From DASXUX01 sp036504595 (GTDB lineage: Bacteria; Planctomycetota; SZUA-567; H5-PLA8): 64,000 nt of DNA. The stretch spans positions 434,001 to 498,000 of the forward strand of contig DASXUX010000067.1 of NCBI GenBank assembly GCA_036504595.1, read 5' to 3'. The notes under the pieces are model-generated. The model was not told where the DNA came from. It did not search any database and saw only the letters and a list, made by a program, of their open reading frames with translations. The position numbers were made by a program, and so were the translations under genes. Positions 1 to 7,532 of the stretch are shown piece by piece (position 1 is the stretch's first letter; the number at the start of each line of letters is the position of its first letter).

Positions 1-2611
1 TGATCGGCTCCTTGCCGTTCTCGAGCACGCGGTGGTCGATCGCTGAGTACTTGAAGCCCGAATTGCAGTTCCGGGCGACGGCCGTGATCAGCGCCGATTT
101 TGCGTTGGCCAGCGCGGCTGTTTTCTCCGCGGCGGTGACGAAAATCGATGCGTACGGAATCTGCATTGAGATCTTCACGTTGCCCAGCGCGAGCTCTTTT
201 CCTTCGGCGAAGCCGACGACGGCTTTCGTGCCTTCGGTATCGACGGTGAAGAAACCTTTGCCGGAGTAATCCCAGACAAGCTGCTTGTTGCAGGACGTGA
301 TCACCTTGTCCTTCTCGTACTTCGACATGTCGGGGAAGGTGCTCGCCGTCGGCTTGTCGGCGAATTCCACGACGCAGCGCCCCGCGGCCAGAGCTTTCGC
401 CGGGCAACTGCCGCCGAACTCCTTAATGTCGCCGGCCTGTTCGATCTGGTCGGAGAACGAGAACTTTCCCGTCCGCAAATCTTCGAGGCTGACGCGCCGC
501 GACGAGATCACTTCTCCTTCCTTCACGTCGCCGCGGAAAATCATCCGCGCCAGCGCCGGGAATTGCCCGATCTGCGAAGGGACATCGGCTTCCCACACGC
601 CCCACGGGAAGTTGCCCGCGATCTTCGAAAACGGCCGGCTCGAGCCGCTCTGGAATTCATACGACGCGTCCCAGCCTTGCAGGCCCATGCCGTAGGCCGC
701 GTAGATCGCCGGACCTTCCGCGCTGTACAAATCCGGGTAGACGGTGATCCATTCGGAGACGCCAAACGGCCGGTCCGCCACCTGCTGCAAGCCTGAACTG
801 AGCAATCCGCCGCCGGGCTTGGTCAGCATCGTGCCCAGCATGCCGCCTTCGAAGTAGTTGTGCCGGTCGATCCAGCCGGCCAGATAATCGGAGCGCAGAT
901 TGTAGTAGTGCGGAATCATCGCCGGAGCCTGCCAGGGCGAACCGCACAGAGGCCCCTTGTAGCCGGCGTCGCGAATGGCTTTGACGAAGCGCGTATAGAA
1001 CTTGTTCTGTACGTCATGCAGGAAGGCCGCGTTGTCGAGCAGTCTCTGGCGAGGGCCAACGCGGTCCTTCACCTGGCCCAACCCGCCATCGCCCATGAAC
1101 CACGGATTGCCTTGGATGGCGATGCTTCCGGCTTCGATCGTCTCTTCCTTCTTCAGCGCGTCCTTCCACGCCGCGGCCAAGCCTTCCTGCGACGTGTACT
1201 TTGCTTTCAGCCACTCGCCGAAACGCTTCATCAGGTCCTTGCGGTACGTCGGGCACTTTTGCAGCACGCCTTCGGTTGTGTAGAAGAAAATGTCGTCCTC
1301 GTTCTGCAATTCGATGTACGACAGCGCGGGATCCTCGGCGTAGGTCTTGCCGGTGTGCGGGTTCTTGTGCTTGAGCAGGTTGATGACCATCTCGATCATC
1401 AAATCCTGCACGTCTTCCGCGTAGTTGATCAGTGCGTACGTCTTGCCCTGCAGGTTTTTCTGAATCTCATCATACGCGAGCAACTTGGCGCGATTGCCCG
1501 GGCGAACGATGTAGCCAAAGGTGTGCGAGAACCCGTAGTACACGCCGTTCTCCGTCATCTTCGAACAGAAATAATCGAGCCGCTCCAGGCCGTCGGGCGT
1601 CAACTTGGTTCCATCCTGCGGATCGCCGATGCCTTCCCAGCCCGGCCCGCAGAATTTGTGCAGGCGCACGCCGTTGACGCCGTACTTCGCGAACCGAGCC
1701 GCCGTCACGTCCGCGTCTTCCTTCTTTGGGCAGCACGCGCCGCCGTAGGAGAGATTCGTGCCCCAGAACTTCACGCGCGTGCCGTCGGCGAATTCAAAGT
1801 GATCGCCCACCATTGTCACGATTCCGTGCTTGCCCGCGGGTTTGTCGAGCCACTCGTTCACGCTGATGGCGCTCGGCCCCATGTCGTTGGCGGGCTTGAA
1901 CTCGAACCAGTCCGGCCCGACGAGCTCTTTGACGAACTTCGCCACGTCTTCCGGCGCGGCTGCGAACGTGACCGGCCCCGGGAAGGTCAGCGTCAACGTC
2001 ACCGGCCGCGTGCCCGCGGCAAATTTGTCGTGAGCCAGCATCACGCGGAGCGTTCCGCCTTCCGGGTGCAGATTGCAGGGCGGGTCCAGGGCGAGCTGCA
2101 CGTTGCCGATGTCCTTGATCTGAAAGTCGATCTTGCTGGCGGACTCGACCGCGTTCGAGCGCTGGCTGGGCAGCGGCAGCTTCATTTCTTTGCCATCGGC
2201 GAGAGTGACCAGCGTCTGTCCGGTGTACGGCCCGGCCAGCGAAAAGCCCGTGATCAGCATGGTCAGGTCCACGTCTTTGTCGGTGCTCAGTTCATAGCGG
2301 TACGCAATGGACTGCTCGCCGGTCTTCTTCGCCAGCAGGCCGGCTTTCATCACGGTCTTGTCCTGGTTCAGGATGACCTGCCCCGAAAGCTTCAGTTCGC
2401 CGCCGCTGCCTTTGGCCGTGGACGAGGGCGCGCCGGTCCAGCCCCAATTCTTGCCCCACGCGGCCATCTCGGCTTTCATCACCGGCACGCCGCCTTTGAG
2501 AATGGCGTAGTTGTAGGAGTTGTCTGGACTGACCAGCACGATCCAGCCGTCGTCGGCCGCCCAAGTCGATCCGGCCAGCACCACCGCCAACATCGCCGCA
2601 ATTTTTCGCAT
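1..2611 (-). CDS. Secreted glycoside hydrolase-like protein (clan GH-A type), C-terminus beyond window
   Basis: This open frame runs without a stop from ATG at 2611 off the left edge, giving 870 codons. A GAGAGGGG ribosome site lies 7 bases before the start. Residues 1-20 form a signal peptide (MRKIAAMLAVVLAGSTWAAD), so the product is exported. A beta-rich region of about 270 residues precedes a TIM-barrel-like part containing GVNGVRLHKF. A likely acid/base glutamate is in IELQNED near residue 434, and a likely nucleophile is in FGVSEW near residue 619. That pairing follows clan GH-A hydrolases; the exact family and substrate cannot be told. It is divergent from the Tat-exported isomerase, which fits a shared sugar-use role. 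A perfect 16-base palindrome lies just upstream. Confidence 0.75.
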   Translation of the reverse strand, partial: MRKIAAMLAVVLAGSTWAADDGWIVLVSPDNSYNYAILKGGVPVMKAEMAAWGKNWGWTGAPSSTAKGSGGELKLSGQVILNQDKTVMKAGLLAKKTGEQSIAYRYELSTDKDVDLTMLITGFSLAGPYTGQTLVTLADGKEMKLPLPSQRSNAVESASKIDFQIKDIGNVQLALDPPCNLHPEGGTLRVMLAHDKFAAGTRPVTLTLTFPGPVTFAAAPEDVAKFVKELVGPDWFEFKPANDMGPSAISVNEWLDKPAGKHGIVTMVGDHFEFADGTRVKFWGTNLSYGGACCPKKEDADVTAARFAKYGVNGVRLHKFCGPGWEGIGDPQDGTKLTPDGLERLDYFCSKMTENGVYYGFSHTFGYIVRPGNRAKLLAYDEIQKNLQGKTYALINYAEDVQDLMIEMVINLLKHKNPHTGKTYAEDPALSYIELQNEDDIFFYTTEGVLQKCPTYRKDLMKRFGEWLKAKYTSQEGLAAAWKDALKKEETIEAGSIAIQGNPWFMGDGGLGQVKDRVGPRQRLLDNAAFLHDVQNKFYTRFVKAIRDAGYKGPLCGSPWQAPAMIPHYYNLRSDYLAGWIDRHNYFEGGMLGTMLTKPGGGLLSSGLQQVADRPFGVSEWITVYPDLYSAEGPAIYAAYGMGLQGWDASYEFQSGSSRPFSKIAGNFPWGVWEADVPSQIGQFPALARMIFRGDVKEGEVISSRRVSLEDLRTGKFSFSDQIEQAGDIKEFGGSCPAKALAAGRCVVEFADKPTASTFPDMSKYEKDKVITSCNKQLVWDYSGKGFFTVDTEGTKAVVGFAEGKELALGNVKISMQIPYASIFVTAAEKTAALANAKSALITAVARNCNSGFKYSAIDHRVLENGKEPI

Positions 2612-2637
2612 TGTTTCGCCCCTCTCAAGAAGTTGCT

Positions 2638-2653
2638 TATTTAACGTTAAATA
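2638..2653. promoter_or_regulatory. Perfect 16-bp palindrome, candidate operator
   Basis: TATTTAACGTTAAATA is a perfect palindrome with a central CG, 27 bases upstream of the glycoside hydrolase start. Operators with a central CpG in an AACGTT core are typical of LacI-family regulators; no LacI gene is in the window. It sits in the divergent promoter region and could control both flanking genes. The regulator is an inference. Confidence 0.45.
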
Positions 2654-2694
2654 CACCGCCTTCATCAGCCTGCCTCATTTTTTCCGCTCGCTTC

Positions 2695-2724
2695 GTTAAT
2701 GACCAATGACTGATGACCAATGAG
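2695..2724. repeat. Short direct repeat in divergent spacer
   Basis: The sequence ATGACCAATG occurs twice, separated by CTG, with a further partial copy (AATGAC). It resembles the other short-unit repeat spacers of this window (see 6140, 17285, 48024) but is the shortest of them. Confidence 0.4.
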
Positions 2725-2782
2725 CCGTTCGCGGGGTACACATAATCGGGTTCTTGGAGTTCTCACACATAGGAGAATACAG

Positions 2783-3664
2783 ATGAACAATGGTTGCACA
2801 CGTCGCGGCTTCCTGAAGACGGCAGCGGTCGCCGGCACATTGGCCGGTTTGTCGAAGGGTATCCTCGCCGCGGACGCAAAGAAGATCGGCATTTCGGTTC
2901 AACTTTATTCCGTCCGCAACGAGTGCGGCAAGGACATGGACGCGGCGCTCGAACAGATCGCCAAGATGGGCTTTGCGGGCGTCGAGTTCGCCGGGTACGC
3001 CAAGTACGGCGGCAAGGCGAAGGAGCTCCGCAAGCGCCTGGACGATTTGAAACTTACCGCGACCGGCACGCACATCGGCACCGGCAGCCTGAAAGGCGAC
3101 GCGCTCAAAGGCACGATCGAATTCCACCAGACCATCGGCTGCAAGTACCTCATCGTCCCCGGCGACGGCGCCTTTGGCGATCCGATCAAGAGCAAGGATT
3201 TCGCCGAAACCTTCAACAAGGCGATGGAAACCTTGAAGCCTCTGGGCATGGCCTGCGGCTATCACAATCATACTGAAATCGCCAAGATCGACCCCGAAAC
3301 GAAGAAGACCTACTGGGAACTCTTCGCCGAACGCACCACGCCCGACGTTGTCCTGCAGCAGGATTGCGGCTGGACGGCGGCGGCGGGCCTGAACCCCGCG
3401 GAGATGGTCAAGAAGCACCCCGGCCGCACGAAGATTCCGCACTTCAAACCCACCGTCGTCGGCAAAGCCGCCGGCAAGAAAGCCTTCTTTGGCGAGGACT
3501 CCGTGGACTGGAAGTCCGTTATCGAAGCCTGCTACTCCGTCGGCGGCACCGAATGGTTCGTCATCGAACAGGAAGCCTACCCCGATGGCAAGTCGCCGAT
3601 GGAATGCACTGCGATTTCCCTCGCCGGCCTGAAGAAGATGCTGACCGAGATGGGCAAGGCGTAA
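2783..3664 (+). CDS. Tat-exported sugar phosphate isomerase/epimerase-like TIM-barrel protein
   Basis: The product is 293 residues, a xylose-isomerase-like TIM-barrel protein. The N-terminus carries a twin-arginine signal (CTRRGFLKTAAVAGTLAG), so it is probably exported folded. The start at 2783 is chosen because AGGAGA lies 7 bases upstream and the Tat signal begins there. Family-type segments are visible: SVQLYSVR near the N-terminus, GFAGVEFAGY on the second strand, GYHNHTEI around residue 160, and QQDCGW further on. Proteins of this kind are numerous in Planctomycetota and Lentisphaerae beside sugar-degradation genes. The substrate is unknown. It lies head-to-head with the glycoside hydrolase and ends in a clear hairpin terminator. 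Confidence 0.85.
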   Translation: MNNGCTRRGFLKTAAVAGTLAGLSKGILAADAKKIGISVQLYSVRNECGKDMDAALEQIAKMGFAGVEFAGYAKYGGKAKELRKRLDDLKLTATGTHIGTGSLKGDALKGTIEFHQTIGCKYLIVPGDGAFGDPIKSKDFAETFNKAMETLKPLGMACGYHNHTEIAKIDPETKKTYWELFAERTTPDVVLQQDCGWTAAAGLNPAEMVKKHPGRTKIPHFKPTVVGKAAGKKAFFGEDSVDWKSVIEACYSVGGTEWFVIEQEAYPDGKSPMECTAISLAGLKKMLTEMGKA

Positions 3665-3694
3665 GGTTTCTTTCGTCATTGAGGTCGTCACGGA

Positions 3695-3725
3695 CCGACG
3701 CTGCGTTTCGCGTCGGTTTTCTTTT
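3695..3725 (+). terminator. Rho-independent terminator
   Basis: The stem CCGACGC/GCGTCGG with an 8-base loop is followed by TTTTCTTTT. It starts 31 bases after the stop codon of the Tat-exported isomerase-like gene. Confidence 0.75.
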
Positions 3726-3883
3726 GCGGCCAGGAAGAGCGATAGATCAAGGTAAAATATTAACCAAAAATAATGCAAATAATGTGAAGCATTCTTCAGG
3801 CTGGATCGTCAAGTATATTGGCGGGCAGGCGAGATACTCTGCCCACGCGAACGCGGTCTTTGACAAGTGAATAGAGTTAGGGT

Positions 3884-4029
3884 GTGCACATGTGCACTTT
3901 TTTACAGAGGACGGGCTGGGGCGCACGCCGCTAACGGTGGTAGGTTGGACGGCACACGTGCAGTTTTGGACAGAAATGAAGACGACGGAGAGGACCGGGA
4001 ATTACGGCGCACGGTGCACTTTTTTACAG
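3884..4029. repeat. Three spaced copies of a 16-base motif, first one beside a palindrome
   Basis: GTGCACTTTTTTACAG occurs exactly at 3892-3907 and 4014-4029, and as GTGCAGTTTTGGACAG (13 of 16) at 3958-3973. The first copy is fused to another GTGCAC so that 3884-3897 is a perfect 14-base palindrome. The stretch 3665-4041 has no convincing gene: it lies between converging genes and begins with the terminator at 3695, so the motif is not in an obvious promoter position. Function unknown. Confidence 0.55.
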
Positions 4030-4041
4030 GACTCGCAGGCC

Positions 4042-4962
4042 TTACCGTCCCTTCGCCGCCCTCTCCAGTTCACAGAGTTCAGTACTATCCAGCCGCATAG
4101 TCTCCCGCCGTATATAGTCCGTCGGCGTCATCCCCGTGTACTTCCGGAAGAGCCGCGAAAAATACGCCGCGTCTGAAAACCCCAGCGCGAACGCCGCCTC
4201 CTTAATGTCCATCCCTTGAGCCAGCATCAGAATCTGAGCCTTCTCAATCTTGCGCCGCCGCAAGAATTCCATCGGCCGCACGCCGACCACCTCGTGAAAG
4301 CGGTCCGAAAAATACGTCGGCTGCAAGTGCATCACCGCTGCCATGTCCGCCAGGGACAGGTTCTTATCTAGGTGCTCTTCAATGTGTTTGAGCACCTGCA
4401 GAAAAGGATTGCGCCCTTCGCCTTCAGCGGGACTGCGGAAACTCTCGACGACCGGAGCCAGGACTTGCCGCAGCAACCCGTCGCTCTCGATCCACGCACC
4501 CACACTGCCGTCGAAATCCTTATGGTCCAGACTCTTCAAAAATCCTTTCTTCTGCTCGTCATCGAACGGCCGGCAAACCGTGACCTCTTTGCCCGGAATC
4601 AGCTCATAGATGCGCTTGAACTTGCCCTCGAAACCCCGCGGAGCGTCCAGCGAATAATCGAACTCGCCCAAGTTGAACAAATCCACGTCGCCTTCCAGCC
4701 GCGACGTGAACTGAATGTAGTAGTACTCGAACGCCTTTGGGCACGCGTAGTCCGACAGCGTGAAACTCGGCACCAGATGCAGCTTCCCCGGCGTCAGAGC
4801 GAACGTCTGCCCATGATGCCGCGTATACGCCAGCCCGCGCGTGATCAGATACAGCCGCGAAAACGGACTGTTCACGCCCTTGTAATTCCAATTCACCCCA
4901 TCCTTCTTGAAGCCAACATTCATCACCTTCAGCCTGAGCGTCGGCAGCAGTTCTTTCAGCAT
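4042..4962 (-). CDS. AraC-family transcriptional regulator
   Basis: The product is 306 residues. The N-terminal half (about 1-190) fits an AraC-type cupin ligand-binding domain with GLAYTRHHGQTFALTPGK. The C-terminal ~100 residues form the two helix-turn-helix motifs, with LADMAAVMHLQPTYFSDRFH and IKEAAFALGFSDAAYFSRLF followed by GMTPTDYIR. The start at 4962 is chosen because AAGGAG lies 8 bases upstream; a longer reading frame would run through the palindromic repeat at 4983-5103. Position among sugar-related genes suggests control of carbohydrate use; the inducer is not known. Confidence 0.88.
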   Translation of the reverse strand: MLKELLPTLRLKVMNVGFKKDGVNWNYKGVNSPFSRLYLITRGLAYTRHHGQTFALTPGKLHLVPSFTLSDYACPKAFEYYYIQFTSRLEGDVDLFNLGEFDYSLDAPRGFEGKFKRIYELIPGKEVTVCRPFDDEQKKGFLKSLDHKDFDGSVGAWIESDGLLRQVLAPVVESFRSPAEGEGRNPFLQVLKHIEEHLDKNLSLADMAAVMHLQPTYFSDRFHEVVGVRPMEFLRRRKIEKAQILMLAQGMDIKEAAFALGFSDAAYFSRLFRKYTGMTPTDYIRRETMRLDSTELCELERAAKGR

Positions 4963-4982
4963 GGTCTGCTCCTTTGCGGGAC

Positions 4983-5103
4983 GTGTGGCACGGGCAGGCC
5001 GACGCGCGGCTTCTTGCGCGTCGGATTGCCCGTGAATCGGGGCGCCGCCGCACGGGCAATCCACGCCGCGAGAAGCAGCGGCGCGGCCTGCCCGTGCCAC
5101 ACA
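4983..5103. repeat. Double palindromic element, GTGTGGCACGGGCAGGC type
   Basis: The outer arms GTGTGGCACGGGCAGGCC and GGCCTGCCCGTGCCACAC are exact reverse complements. Each half is itself a hairpin (CACGGGCA with ATTGCCCGTG). This fills most of the 298-base divergent spacer between the AraC gene and the SMP-30 gene. The same arms recur at 10822, 15856 and 31037, and within arsD. Confidence 0.8.
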
Positions 5104-5260
5104 CCACAGGGATTCGTAACCCGTTCCCGCACGCAAAAGCGCCGAAAACCTGTGTTTTGTCCTACTCAACATGAGAAAAATCCAAGCATTGCCTGCTGTC
5201 CGCCGCCGCTGGCCCGTGTATAGTCTAGTGGACTTCCATCTCCGGCCCGGCGAGGCGCCT

Positions 5261-6139
5261 ATGACGAATCAGCCCGAACACTGTCTGCCCATCCAGAACG
5301 CAGCCGGCGAATCGCCGATGTGGGTCCCCGAAGAACGCGCCCTTTACTGGGTCGATTGCGAAGGCGACAAGCTCTTCAAGCTCGACACCGCCACCGGCCA
5401 GCAGCAGACGTTCCCCGCGTCGCTGCCCGTGACCGCGATCTGCCGCCGAGCCAAGGGCGGTTGGATTTCAGCGACGAAGAAGGGCCTCGCCTTCTGGGAC
5501 GCCAAGACCAACAAATTTGAGTTCATCGTCGATCCCGAAGAAGGCCACGCCGATCACCGCTGCAATGATGCCGCCGTGGACCACAAAGGCCGCTTCTGGG
5601 TCGGCACGATGAACCAGAAGGATCTCTTCGCCCCGACCGGTTCCCTCTGGCGCCTCGATCCCGACCTGAAACTCCACAAGATGGACACCGGCTTCGCCGT
5701 CCCCAACGGCATCGCCTTCAGCCCCGACGACAAGACGATGTACGTCACCGACATGTTCCACGGCAAGATCGTCGCGTATGACTTCGATCTGCCGTCCGGC
5801 GCGATTTCCAAGCGCCGCGACTTCGCCGTCGTCCCCAAAGAAGCCGGCCTCCCCGACGGTCTGATTGCTGACGCTCAAGGTTACCTCTGGTCCGCGCACT
5901 GGGGCGGCTCGCGAATAACCCGCTACGCCCCCGACGGACGCATTGACCGCGAGGTCCGTCTCCCCGTCGCGCAAGTCACCTGCATGGCCTTCGCCGGCCA
6001 GGCCCTGAACGAACTTTACATTACGACCGCCTGGGTTTTCCTCAGTGACGACGACCGTAAAAAGCAGCCGCAGGCCGGCGACCTTTTCAAAGTGAAGCTG
6101 GATGTGAAAGGACTTTTGGAGCCACAGTTCGCAGGATGA
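5261..6139 (+). CDS. SMP-30/gluconolactonase family lactonase
   Basis: The product is 292 residues and matches the six-bladed SMP-30/regucalcin/gluconolactonase fold across its length. Family signatures are ESPMWVPEERALYWVD at the N-terminus, the metal-site region HRCNDAAVDHKGRFWVGTM, FAVPNGIAFSPD, and PDGLIADAQGYLWSAHWGG. Members open sugar lactones, using a divalent metal. The start MTNQPEH is preferred because the longer in-frame N-terminus is arginine-rich and unlike the family. It is probably cytoplasmic, as no signal peptide is seen. It lies between a regulator and a UroD-like gene in a sugar-catabolic region. Confidence 0.88.
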   Translation: MTNQPEHCLPIQNAAGESPMWVPEERALYWVDCEGDKLFKLDTATGQQQTFPASLPVTAICRRAKGGWISATKKGLAFWDAKTNKFEFIVDPEEGHADHRCNDAAVDHKGRFWVGTMNQKDLFAPTGSLWRLDPDLKLHKMDTGFAVPNGIAFSPDDKTMYVTDMFHGKIVAYDFDLPSGAISKRRDFAVVPKEAGLPDGLIADAQGYLWSAHWGGSRITRYAPDGRIDREVRLPVAQVTCMAFAGQALNELYITTAWVFLSDDDRKKQPQAGDLFKVKLDVKGLLEPQFAG

Positions 6140-6229
6140 GACTTGAGGCCTGAGGCTTGAGCCTTGAGCTCGCGAGTTCTGAATCCTCAAGCCTCAGGTC
6201 TCAAGCCTCAAGCCTCAAGCCTAAATACG
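6140..6229. repeat. Short-unit repeat spacer with inverted arms (CTTGAGGC units)
   Basis: Units such as TTGAGGC, TGAGGCT and TGAGCCT are repeated at 6142-6166 and answered by CTCAAGCC and CTCAGGT units at 6184-6222. The result is a long imperfect hairpin. It fills the gap between the lactonase and UroD-like genes and ends about 14 bases before the next start. Confidence 0.75.
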
Positions 6230-6242
6230 GGGGGAAGAAAAA

Positions 6243-7409
6243 ATGCTTACTAAGGAACAACGCGTTCTAAACGTGATCGACCGCAAAGAAGTCGATTTCC
6301 TTCCCAGCCAGATCACCTTCTCCGACCGCACCCGCGATAAGGAGATCGCCGCCGCCATCGGCCTGGGCTCCGCCGATGAACTGGATGGTTACCTCGAAAA
6401 CCACATCCACCTGACGCTGTGTTACAACGATAAGTCGCTGTTCTATCGCAACGACAAGACCGAGATGTCCCGCCTCGCCGGGCTGGGCTTCTCCGGTCCG
6501 CACTACTTGAAGAAGCGCGTGTACGACTCCTGGGGCATGGGCATCGAAGTCGGCAGTGACGGCTTCTTCGCCTGCTACCATCCGCTCCAGAACGCCTCCA
6601 CCAAAGAAGACGCCGAGCACATGCCGCCGGACGTCAATCGAGCTGTCCTGTTCGAAGCCGACATTAACAAAGCTGTCGAGGCGTACCGCGTCCCGGACAT
6701 CAACCGAGCGCACAACTTCGACGACATGACCAAGGATCTGAAGGAGTTTTCCGGCAAGTTCCTGGTGATGCCCTCCGGATATTTCGGCCTCTACGAACGA
6801 GCGATGGGATTGTGCGGCTTTGAAGAATTCATGCTCTACATGGCCACCGAACCGCAGGCCATGCATAAGCTGCTCGACAAAGTTTGCGAATATCGCATCG
6901 CATACGCCAAGCGCGTCGTGGCGATGGGCTTCAAAATCGCGCACCACGGCGACGACCTCGGCTGCCAGCGCGGCACGATTTTCTCCAAGAAGATGTTCCA
7001 CGAATTCGTCCTGCCCCGCCTGAAAGCCGCGTGGGAACCCTACAACAAGGCCGGTATCCCCATCTGCATGCACTCCTGCGGCGATCTGACCGACTTCCTG
7101 CCCGACCTTATCGAAATCGGCCTGAAAGTCCTCGAACCCGTGCAGCCCGTGATGGACCTCGTGCGCCTGAAACGCGAATTCGGCAAGGACCTCGTCTTCT
7201 GGGGCGGCATCGAAACCCAGAACCTGCTCCCCTTTGGCAAGCCCGACGAGGTCCGAGCCATGGTGCGCCAGACGATCCGCACGCTGGGCAAAGGCGGGGG
7301 ACACATCATCGCCCCCAGCCAGGAAGTGATGAACGACGTCCCGATCGCCAATGTCAAAGCTCTGGTTGAGACCATTGTGGAAGAGCGCCAGAAAGTGTTG
7401 AACATGTAG
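6243..7409 (+). CDS. Uroporphyrinogen decarboxylase-family (URO-D/MtaA-like) protein
   Basis: The product is 388 residues with the URO-D TIM-barrel fold. Family features are KEQRVLNVIDRKEVDFLP at the N-terminus, IAHHGDDLGCQRG, ICMHSCGDLTDFLPDLIEIG, and FWGGIETQNLLPFG near the C-terminus. This branch is unlike haem-synthesis HemE: it resembles the corrinoid methyltransferase-like or uncharacterised group common near sugar-catabolism genes in PVC bacteria. Substrate unknown. A GGGGGAAG ribosome site precedes the ATG. It is probably cytoplasmic and co-oriented with the lactonase. Confidence 0.8.
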   Translation: MLTKEQRVLNVIDRKEVDFLPSQITFSDRTRDKEIAAAIGLGSADELDGYLENHIHLTLCYNDKSLFYRNDKTEMSRLAGLGFSGPHYLKKRVYDSWGMGIEVGSDGFFACYHPLQNASTKEDAEHMPPDVNRAVLFEADINKAVEAYRVPDINRAHNFDDMTKDLKEFSGKFLVMPSGYFGLYERAMGLCGFEEFMLYMATEPQAMHKLLDKVCEYRIAYAKRVVAMGFKIAHHGDDLGCQRGTIFSKKMFHEFVLPRLKAAWEPYNKAGIPICMHSCGDLTDFLPDLIEIGLKVLEPVQPVMDLVRLKREFGKDLVFWGGIETQNLLPFGKPDEVRAMVRQTIRTLGKGGGHIIAPSQEVMNDVPIANVKALVETIVEERQKVLNM

Positions 7410-7411
7410 AA

Positions 7412-7516
7412 CTCAAGTAAAAAGGAAAAAGTAAAAAGGCAAAAGAGAATAGCGGAGTGGCAATGACGCTTGTTCATCCATTTCTTTTTACTTTTTAATT
7501 TTTAATTTTTACTTCG
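7412..7516. repeat. A/T-rich short-unit repeat spacer with inverted arms
   Basis: AAGTAAAAAGG-type units at 7415-7446 are answered by TTTTTACTTTTTAATTTTT units at 7486-7511, forming a long imperfect hairpin. A closely similar pair occurs at 35930-36035. It ends about 17 bases before the next gene, and much lower GC marks it off from both neighbours. Confidence 0.7.
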
Positions 7517-7532
7517 CGGCGGAGGATCCAGC

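Noticed and set aside
860..2644. Plus-strand open frame of 594 codons
   Set aside because: It lies opposite the glycoside hydrolase, which has a signal peptide, ribosome site and catalytic motifs. The plus frame is arginine- and histidine-rich, as expected of a shadow in GC-rich DNA.
6243..7409. Haem-synthesis HemE
   Set aside because: The sequence belongs to the wider URO-D family. It lacks the HemE N-terminal signature and is in a sugar gene region without other haem genes.
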